Source: JBFLVQ01 sp040758525
GTDB lineage: Bacteria; Acidobacteriota; Blastocatellia; Chloracidobacteriales; JADJPF01
Direction: 5' to 3'
Assembly: GCA_040758525.1 (NCBI GenBank)
Contig: JBFLVQ010000599.1
Coordinates: 1-5,952 of the forward strand
Length of the DNA: 5,952 bases
In this document: positions 1 to 5,557 of the stretch, piece by piece
Layout: each line of letters starts with the position of its first letter
Numbering within the stretch: position 1 is the stretch's first letter
Program-made: the position numbers and the translations under genes
Notes under the pieces: model-generated
Told to the model about the DNA's origin: nothing
What the model saw: the letters and a program-made list of their open reading frames with translations, nothing else
Databases searched by the model: none

Positions 1-1
1 G

Positions 2-1393
2 CTATTTGAAGCGAATAATCGGATCAGCACAACAGGTTACAGCTACGATACTATGGGGAACTTAACGGGTGATGTTGGAGGCCACATATATAGCTATAAC
101 GCTGAGAACCTAATGGTGAGCTATGACAATGGTGTAGCCAGATATTTTTATGATGGGAATAACCGTAGGGTTAAAAGCACGACGAACAGCGGGGGGACAA
201 CAACCATCTTTATTTATGATGTGATGGGAAAATTGGTTGCAGAATACTCAAATGGAGTACTTCCGGGCGGTGGGACAAGCTATTTAACAAAAGACTCGCT
301 TGGCAGCCCCAGAATAATCACCAGCAGCAATCAAGCCGTAAAAGCCAGACATGACTACTTGCCTTTTGGTGAAGAGGTGTCAGTACCATACGGAGGGCGA
401 ACTACGGGACAGGGATATATAGCAGACAACGTGCGTCAAAAGTTCACCTCAAAGGAGAGAGATGTTGAAACAGGACTCGATTACTTTGGAGCAAGATACT
501 ATTCAAGTCCACTTGGCAGATTCACAAGCGCAGACTCTTTCGCTGGGGATGGCATCAACCCGCAGACTTTGAATCTTTATACATACACACTCAACAATCC
601 GCTGGCACTCGTCGATCCAACCGGGCATATGCCTCGTGCTTCAATATTGGTCGACTATTATGATGACTACGAAATAGAAGCAGATCGTGATGCCGAAGAA
701 ATAATAGTTACAGGGGTTTATACAGGTGAAGACTTTGAATATCCTGTACCACAGGGGAAGAATAGAATCGACCAAGCCAAGAAGGAAGGAAAGAATGTTA
801 TAATAATTTACTTTGCGGGCGTCCGTAATGGTAAATTGGCAGCGGCTAATGCTAATGCTAATGCTAAAGCTATAGCTGACTGGCTGGGAGTGGAAGAATA
901 TCAAGTTATACCCATCACAAATAATAACTTTGCTAAGGCACTCACAGGAGTTGGAAATCCTGACTCGGCAAATGCAGGTGTAGAACTTATCAACTATGCA
1001 AGAGACAGGGGAAACTTCAAGGAGGATCAAATTATCTTAGTTGCTCACAGCAATGGAGTGCCAACTATGGACCTGATGTTCAGTCACCCTCGATACAACG
1101 AATATAAAGACTACAAACATATGGTTCTCATAGCTCCTAATACATCTGATGGCGGAATGCTTTATTATCTTATAAAGTTTCACTCCAGAAGGGCTACAGT
1201 GGCTATGAGCGACAACGATGAAGTTCTAACAGGAGGAATTCTTGGATTTCCTGCTCACTTATCGGTCGCTGAAATCAAAAAACGAGCCCCGGATGGCACA
1301 AATGTCATTAGCACAGGGCAAGAACCGCACTTCCTGACTGAGTACATCAAACAGCTTCAAAGCATGTGCGGAAAGTGCGGAATACTACCTTAG
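2..1393 (+). CDS. RHS repeat protein, 3' part, with alpha/beta-hydrolase-like C-terminal tip (5' end outside window)
   Basis: The frame is open to the left edge, and the first ATG (nt 53) lies inside a YD repeat (YSYDTMGNL), so this is the C-terminal 463 residues of a longer protein. Numbering is from the first visible residue (nt 2). Residues about 7-83 are YD repeats (IYSYNAENL, YFYDGNNRRVKS, FIYDVMGKL). Residues about 94-208 are the RHS-associated core (DYLPFGEE, TGLDYF, RYYSS, GRFTS, NNPLA) ending in DPTG at 205-208, the place where RHS shells are typically self-cleaved. Residues 209-463 are a variable tip: a VDYYDD motif (217-222), an acidic stretch, a strand-like VIIIYFAG, then AHSNG with Ser350, a strand VLIAPN, Asp406 and His443. 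That order fits a Ser-Asp-His alpha/beta hydrolase such as a lipase or esterase. The substrate is unknown and activity is inferred. It may be an effector delivered to other cells; no secretion gene is visible. Confidence 0.85.
   Translation, partial: LFEANNRISTTGYSYDTMGNLTGDVGGHIYSYNAENLMVSYDNGVARYFYDGNNRRVKSTTNSGGTTTIFIYDVMGKLVAEYSNGVLPGGGTSYLTKDSLGSPRIITSSNQAVKARHDYLPFGEEVSVPYGGRTTGQGYIADNVRQKFTSKERDVETGLDYFGARYYSSPLGRFTSADSFAGDGINPQTLNLYTYTLNNPLALVDPTGHMPRASILVDYYDDYEIEADRDAEEIIVTGVYTGEDFEYPVPQGKNRIDQAKKEGKNVIIIYFAGVRNGKLAAANANANAKAIADWLGVEEYQVIPITNNNFAKALTGVGNPDSANAGVELINYARDRGNFKEDQIILVAHSNGVPTMDLMFSHPRYNEYKDYKHMVLIAPNTSDGGMLYYLIKFHSRRATVAMSDNDEVLTGGILGFPAHLSVAEIKKRAPDGTNVISTGQEPHFLTEYIKQLQSMCGKCGILP
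17..670 (+). repeat. Direct repeat, copy 1: terminal YD repeats plus RHS core
   Basis: This stretch matches nt 3989-4645 in the same orientation, from the NRI segment through the VDYYDD motif just after the core. In the ungapped 77-residue part from GRTTGQGY to DPTG, 61 residues are identical by hand count. At the DNA level many differences fall in third codon positions. Such long direct repeats are natural substrates for homologous recombination, exchanging tips or deleting the DNA between them. Confidence 0.75.
845..868 (+). repeat. In-frame hexanucleotide tandem repeat in the RHS tip
   Basis: Three exact copies of GCTAAT followed by one GCTAAA encode an Ala-Asn run (ANANANAK) in the hydrolase-like tip of the first RHS gene. 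The second RHS tip has only a short Asn-Ala-Asn-Ala at the matching place. The unit is six bases, so slippage would change length without shifting the frame. Confidence 0.7.
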
Positions 1394-1426
1394 GCAATGG
1401 CAACATACATGGCCAGTCTGAATTTT

Positions 1427-1462
1427 GAAAGCAACCTTCCAGAGGCTCGGAGGTTCGTTTTC
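1427..1462 (+). terminator. Terminator-like hairpin after the first RHS gene
   Basis: GAAAGCAACCTTC (1427-1439) can pair with GGAGGTTCGTTTTC (1449-1462), giving 13 pairs including two G-T wobbles, with one bulged C at 1456 and a nine-base loop. It starts 34 nt after the RHS stop codon, and the descending arm ends in a four-T run. The GC content of the stem is modest and the T run is inside the stem, so it could be a weak intrinsic terminator or just an mRNA hairpin. Confidence 0.4.
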
Positions 1463-1539
1463 TAGTATTGAAAGAGTGGCAGATTTAACGTACCAGTGAT
1501 ATACAATTGGAGTTGCGTTATTAAATCCAGTATTTTCAT

Positions 1540-1545
1540 AGGAGG
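1540..1545 (+). promoter_or_regulatory. Ribosome binding site that fixes the start of the TonB_C/TPR gene
   Basis: A perfect AGGAGG lies seven bases before the ATG at 1553. This selects that ATG over an in-frame GTG at 1496, which has no comparable site. The choice is supported by the second TonB_C gene, whose protein aligns without gaps when both are counted from their chosen starts. Confidence 0.85.
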
Positions 1546-1552
1546 TGCTAGA

Positions 1553-2839
1553 ATGATAAATGTTAGAAGATGGGATGATCGCATTATAGCTTTGCTGATA
1601 ATTCTATTGATTATTACCCTCTTTATTACTGGCAAGGCCTTAATGCAAAAGAATTCAGAAGAGAAGATAAAACGTGTTTCATCAGACGTGCTTAATCGGT
1701 CTGCGATCAAGCGCGTACTTCCTCCATATACAAACTTGGCCAGACTGGCTGGAGTGAGTGGCAAGGTCATTGTTGAGATTACGGTCGATGAAGAAGGTAA
1801 GGTTATCTCAGTGCGGCCCCTCTCAGGGGATCCGATTTTACAGGATTCTACTGCCAAGGCAGTGAAAGAATGGAGGTTCAAGCCGATTGAGGTGAACGGC
1901 ATCCCAATAAAAGTTATTGGAACGCTTGAGTTCGAGATTGGGAGCAAAGAAGATTCAGCAAAGTTAGACCCTGAAATAGAGGCTCTGAGAAAAGAAGCAC
2001 AAACCGATCCTAATTCCGTCGACGCACATTACAAACTAGCTACTGCCTATAAGGAAAGATATCTCTATCTTGAGGCAATCGAGGAATACAGGAAGGTAAC
2101 CTACATCAAACCTGATTTTATCGAAGCCTACTTCGAATTAGGCGAGATATACTATAGACAAAAGAAATACGAAGATGCTATAGAGGCTTATAAGCAGGCT
2201 GCCCATCTCAAACCGGATTCCATTGAAGCATATTGTGGAATGGGATGGTCTTATGAGGCACTAAAGAAATTTGATGAGTCTGAGGAAGCTTGGAAAAAGG
2301 CTATGAGCCTGAAGCCAGATGATTTGAATTTGGCACAAAAGGCATATCTGAACATTGCAGGTTTATACAAGGAGATGGATCGCTCTGAAGAATTAATTTC
2401 TGTCTATAGGCAATTGATAAGCATAGCGAAGAGCTTGCTGAAAACAGCACCAGGTTCATTAGCAGGTCGACCTTATGAATATGCTAAAAACATTGCTGGT
2501 ATTTATGAAAAAACTGGTAGGATGGAGGAATCGCTAAAAGCCTATAAAGAAGGCGTGGGTCTGGCTTCAAATGAAGCAGAGGTTGTATGGGCATATTCCG
2601 ATCTAGGAGATTTCTTAGAAAGGCTCGGTAGAATAAATGAAGCGATTGAGACTTATAGAAGAGTTATCGCCTTGCATCCGAAATGGTCTAAGCCTCATTT
2701 CACTTTAGCAAGGCTTTACCTCAAAGCGGGAAGAAAAGAATCAGCTTTAGAAGAATACAGATCGCTCAAAAAAATTGATCCGGAAATGGGAGAAGCTCTC
2801 TTAAAAGAGATAATGAAGTATCCGAATGGGAACACATGA
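1553..2839 (+). CDS. Membrane-anchored TonB C-terminal-domain protein with TPR repeats
   Basis: A 428-residue protein. A basic N-terminus is followed by a hydrophobic segment at about 11-27, so it probably sits in the inner membrane with the rest in the periplasm. Residues about 53-129 match the TonB C-terminal domain: a GKVIVEITVDEEGKVIS strand pair, a helix ending in W107 and F109, then VNG (114-116). Residues about 156-411 hold roughly seven TPR units (for example 156-189, 190-223, 224-256, 307-340, 343-377, 379-411), a protein-binding scaffold. In canonical TonB this domain contacts outer-membrane receptors; no exbB or exbD is visible, so energy transduction is not shown. It lies 159 nt after an RHS effector gene and may be its partner or protector (inference). 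The last residues (about YPNGNT) appear to be read out of frame through RHS-derived DNA, so the native C-terminus may have been lost. Confidence 0.85.
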   Translation: MINVRRWDDRIIALLIILLIITLFITGKALMQKNSEEKIKRVSSDVLNRSAIKRVLPPYTNLARLAGVSGKVIVEITVDEEGKVISVRPLSGDPILQDSTAKAVKEWRFKPIEVNGIPIKVIGTLEFEIGSKEDSAKLDPEIEALRKEAQTDPNSVDAHYKLATAYKERYLYLEAIEEYRKVTYIKPDFIEAYFELGEIYYRQKKYEDAIEAYKQAAHLKPDSIEAYCGMGWSYEALKKFDESEEAWKKAMSLKPDDLNLAQKAYLNIAGLYKEMDRSEELISVYRQLISIAKSLLKTAPGSLAGRPYEYAKNIAGIYEKTGRMEESLKAYKEGVGLASNEAEVVWAYSDLGDFLERLGRINEAIETYRRVIALHPKWSKPHFTLARLYLKAGRKESALEEYRSLKKIDPEMGEALLKEIMKYPNGNT

Positions 2840-2958
2840 TCTACGAAGTATCAAATCTGAAAACACTGCAATCAGATAATAGTCTCATTCTCAGGTTGAA
2901 TTATACCTACAAAATTGCGGAACAGGCCAACAGCATTGTGCTAACTCAGACCTCCTAG
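2824..2958 (+). pseudogene. RHS gene fragment, overlapping the 3' end of the TPR gene
   Basis: Read in the frame starting at nt 2827, this encodes WEHMIYE, then LRLNYTYK, then LTQTS and a TAG at 2956. It parallels WEHSIF, KLRLNYDYG and LLSQTI in the second RHS protein (nt 3653-3790). DNA matches by hand are 16 of 21 bases at 2890-2910 and 18 of 24 at 2929-2952. It is a piece from the middle of an RHS gene, about 130 bases, with no flanking RHS repeats in order. The ATG at 2836 overlaps the TPR stop as ATGA and opens a 40-codon frame, but that Met occupies an RHS position, so a genuine small gene is unlikely. Confidence 0.65.
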
Positions 2959-2968
2959 CATCTCGCCC

Positions 2969-3025
2969 CATCTCAATCTTCAAACCACTTATCTTTATGA
3001 CGCTCTGAACAATTTACGAAAGACA
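2969..3025 (+). pseudogene. Start-less 5' continuation of the second RHS gene
   Basis: In frame with the second RHS gene, this reads HLNLQTTYLYDALNNLRKT, a standard YD repeat that runs directly into the following QGTQERFFLYDSLSRL. The frame opens after a TAA at 2942-2944 and contains no ATG, GTG or TTG before nt 3026. The RHS reading therefore begins upstream of any usable start, showing that the 5' part of the gene has been removed. The break lies between about 2956 and 2969, next to a displaced RHS fragment. Confidence 0.65.
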
Positions 3026-5380
3026 GTGCAGGGTACTCAGGAGCGATTCTTTCTCTACGACTCCCTGAGCCGGTTGTTGAAATCAAAGAACCCCGAACAC
3101 GATGCCAATGGCAATCTCTCTGAGACTGATCCTCTGACGGGCAACAGCCAGTGGTCGATGAGATTCTTTTATGACAATAACGGAAACACTTTGACGGGAA
3201 CCGATGCCCGCAACATCACCTGCGCTTTCACCTACGATGCTTTGAATCGGATGACGACACGAACCTATTCAAACGATCCGAATCAGACCCCTTCGATTCA
3301 ATACAAATACGACGGAGCGGGAGCCACGATTCCCAACGCATTGGGAAAGATGACGGCGGTCACTACTACCGGCTCGTTCATCTCCGCCTGCACTTATGAC
3401 AACTTCGACGCGATGGGGCGATTGCTTCACAGCACTCAGACCACTGATAATCAATCCTACGGCATCAGCTACGAGTATGATCTGGCTGGCAACCTCACCC
3501 GTCAGACTTACCCTTCAGGAAGAGTCGTCGATACCAGCTATGACGCGGCTGGAAGAATCAACCAGGTCACGAGCGGACAAACCGTCTATGCCTCCTCAAT
3601 CAACTACTGGCCTCACGGCGGTGTGAAGGATTTGAAACTCGGCAACAATCTTTGGGAACACTCCATCTTCAACGAACGGCTCCAACCTACCGAGATAGGG
3701 CTTGGCTCGACTCAAGGCGGAGTCGATAAGCTCAGGCTCAATTACGACTACGGCACGAGTGCGAACAACAGCAATCTCCTTAGCCAGACCATCACTATTC
3801 CGAGCGGCCCGACGCTGACACAGAATTACACCTATGACGAATTGAACCGAGTGAAGACTGCGCAGGAGAACAACGGGACGAGTTGGAAGCAGACTTTTCT
3901 GTATGACCGCTTCGGCAACCGGACTATAGATGTGGCCAACACCACACCGGGGTATGTGGGGCCGAATCCCTCGATAGACTCGTCGAGAAATCGCATCGCC
4001 GTGGGTCAGGGGTTCGGTTATGACGCAGCAGGGAATATGATCTCGAACAATGCGGGTCACACCTATGGGTATGACGCAGAGAATATGCAGGTTGTTTTTG
4101 ACAACGGGTCGGCGAGGTATTACTACGACGGCAACAACAAGAGGGTGAAGAGTGTAACGAACGGCGGAGCGGTGACGACGATCTTCGTTTACGACGCGAT
4201 GGGCAAACTCGTGGCCGAGTACAGCAACACGAGCAGCGGAGGGAATGGGACGAGTTACCTGACAGGCGACCTGCTGGGGAGTCCGAGGATCATCACGGCG
4301 GCGAATCAGGCGGTGAAGGCGAGGCATGATTATTTGCCTTTTGGAGAAGAGATCGGCGCGAATGTTGGGGGACGAACGACGGGACAGGGGTATGTTGGCG
4401 ACAACGTAAGACAGAAATTCACAGGCAAGCAGAGAGATGGAGAGACGGGGCTGGATTATTTCGAGTCGAGGTACTACTCAAGCCAACTGGGAAGATTCAC
4501 CAGTCCAGATTCGGTTGCTGGAACTGGAGCTAATCCGCAGACGCTGAACCTGTATGCGTATGTGTTAAATAATCCTTTGGCATTTGACGATCCGACAGGA
4601 AATACACCTCATCCGGTTGTTCTAGTCGACTATTACGATGACATTCTGCTTGAGGAACTGCACGACTCAGATCAACTACTTGCAATATGGAATGACAAGA
4701 GTGAATCAGCGCCTGAACCGGACACGCGCTCTCCTGCTGAACAAGAAGCAGAGCGGGAAGGGAAAAAGGCAATTGATAATGCTGATCCTGCGGGCGCTCT
4801 GGTATTGGTATTGAGGGGAATAGACAATGTCACCTACGATAAGGCTTCTAATGCCAATGCAGAAGTAGCAAGCCAATTCAAGGTGCCAGAAGCTCAGGTA
4901 GTGGCCGTTCCGAATGACAGTGGAGTCTTGCAAGCTCTTCGAGGCAAATCTAACACGGACTCGGCTTCTGTGGCGGCACATCTGATTGACCATGCTATTT
5001 CGCGAGGTTTCAAGGCAGAGAACATAACCATCGTGGCGCACAGCAATGGGGTGCCAACTTTGAATTCAGCACTGTCAATGAGTAAGGCGGCCCAGAATGC
5101 GCAGTTTAACAGGATCGTGCTTTTTGCGCCCAATACGAAAGACGTTAAAATGATTCAGAATATTGGGAAATTCAGCGCCAGCGTTGATATTGTGACCAGT
5201 TCGAAGGATAAGCGGCTGAATTTTTCATTGTTTTGGGGGTTGATAGACATCGATAGTAAAAAGCCATCTGCATGGAAAGCGGCTTTAGGAAGTGGAACCC
5301 ATATCAAGATATACGATCCCGGACAAAAAGATCATCGCTTCAAGACCTATTTAACGATAGGTTGGGGTAAGCCATTGTAA
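3026..5380 (+). CDS. RHS repeat protein, 5'-truncated, with alpha/beta-hydrolase-like C-terminal tip
   Basis: 784 residues from a GTG at 3026, the first possible start in the frame. The GTG is inside a YD repeat and has only a poor GAAAGA two bases upstream, so this is probably a truncated or silent gene. Residues about 10-400 are YD repeats (FLYDSLSRL, FTYDALNRM, YEYDLAGNL, SYDAAGRI, YTYDELNRV, FLYDRFGNR, FVYDAMGKL). Residues about 411-525 are the RHS core, ending in DPTG at 522-525. The tip, 526-784, starts with VDYYDD (534-539), has an acidic, Glu-rich linker to about 580, then a strand-like LVLVLRG, AHSNG with Ser673, VLFAPN, Asp728 and His770, a candidate catalytic triad matching the first RHS tip. 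Full-length RHS proteins usually exceed 1,000 residues and have an N-terminal delivery region, which is missing here. It may act as an orphan cassette that supplies tips by recombination (inference). Confidence 0.8.
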   Translation: MQGTQERFFLYDSLSRLLKSKNPEHDANGNLSETDPLTGNSQWSMRFFYDNNGNTLTGTDARNITCAFTYDALNRMTTRTYSNDPNQTPSIQYKYDGAGATIPNALGKMTAVTTTGSFISACTYDNFDAMGRLLHSTQTTDNQSYGISYEYDLAGNLTRQTYPSGRVVDTSYDAAGRINQVTSGQTVYASSINYWPHGGVKDLKLGNNLWEHSIFNERLQPTEIGLGSTQGGVDKLRLNYDYGTSANNSNLLSQTITIPSGPTLTQNYTYDELNRVKTAQENNGTSWKQTFLYDRFGNRTIDVANTTPGYVGPNPSIDSSRNRIAVGQGFGYDAAGNMISNNAGHTYGYDAENMQVVFDNGSARYYYDGNNKRVKSVTNGGAVTTIFVYDAMGKLVAEYSNTSSGGNGTSYLTGDLLGSPRIITAANQAVKARHDYLPFGEEIGANVGGRTTGQGYVGDNVRQKFTGKQRDGETGLDYFESRYYSSQLGRFTSPDSVAGTGANPQTLNLYAYVLNNPLAFDDPTGNTPHPVVLVDYYDDILLEELHDSDQLLAIWNDKSESAPEPDTRSPAEQEAEREGKKAIDNADPAGALVLVLRGIDNVTYDKASNANAEVASQFKVPEAQVVAVPNDSGVLQALRGKSNTDSASVAAHLIDHAISRGFKAENITIVAHSNGVPTLNSALSMSKAAQNAQFNRIVLFAPNTKDVKMIQNIGKFSASVDIVTSSKDKRLNFSLFWGLIDIDSKKPSAWKAALGSGTHIKIYDPGQKDHRFKTYLTIGWGKPL
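3989..4645 (+). repeat. Direct repeat, copy 2: terminal YD repeats plus RHS core
   Basis: Second copy of the segment at nt 17-670, same orientation, about 4 kb apart. It is more GC-rich: a hand count gives 34 G+C of 60 at 4141-4200 against 27 of 60 at the matching 181-240. Homology continues past this block into the tips (for example the nearly identical DNA around AHSNGVPT at 1040 and 5033), but more weakly. Confidence 0.75.
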
Positions 5381-5544
5381 TGGGCTGGGGAGGTAATATT
5401 GCTTTGTGTTCTGGTTTGCGCGATGATTTGGTCGTGGTGATGCGGCTGGCTTTTAGAATAATACCTGGTTGAGTGGACAGATGAGTCATTAGCGTACAGA
5501 GACAAAGCGCAGTCGAAGCGATTCCTCGGCGATGTGACAAAGTT

Positions 5545-5549
5545 GGAGG
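5545..5549 (+). promoter_or_regulatory. Ribosome binding site of the second TonB_C gene
   Basis: GGAGG lies eight bases before the ATG at 5558. It is the only good Shine-Dalgarno match near this start and supports the choice of that ATG. Confidence 0.75.
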
Positions 5550-5557
5550 CGAAAAAC

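Noticed and set aside
641..1030. 129-codon minus-strand frame with hydrophobic stretches
   Set aside because: It is antisense to the RHS tip. The hydrophobic and Cys-rich look is a by-product of the opposite strand, and no ribosome binding site or family is visible.
53..1393. ATG at nt 53 as the start of the first RHS gene
   Set aside because: It lies inside a YD repeat, the frame is open to the left edge with RHS sequence before it, and no ribosome binding site precedes it.
1500..1536. Sigma-70-like promoter (TTGGAG with TATTTT, or TACAAT) before the TonB_C/TPR gene
   Set aside because: The first pair would start transcription inside the ribosome binding site, and TACAAT has no -35 partner at acceptable spacing.
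1496..1552. GTG at 1496 as the start of the TonB_C/TPR gene
   Set aside because: The ATG at 1553 has a perfect AGGAGG at ideal spacing, and its use makes the protein collinear with the second TonB_C protein.
1462..1947. 161-codon minus-strand frame over the TonB_C start
   Set aside because: It is antisense to the strongly supported TonB_C domain, with no domain of its own. A matching shadow occurs over the second TonB_C gene.
2836..2958. A 40-codon small gene starting with an ATGA overlap to the TPR stop
   Set aside because: Its product aligns with the interior of an RHS protein, so the start codon is probably a chance outcome of an RHS fragment. Translation through the overlap remains possible but unsupported.
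3596..4327. 243-codon open frame on the minus strand
   Set aside because: It lies antisense to well-supported RHS repeats, is rich in Arg, Val and Pro in the way expected of a shadow frame, and shows no recognisable domain.
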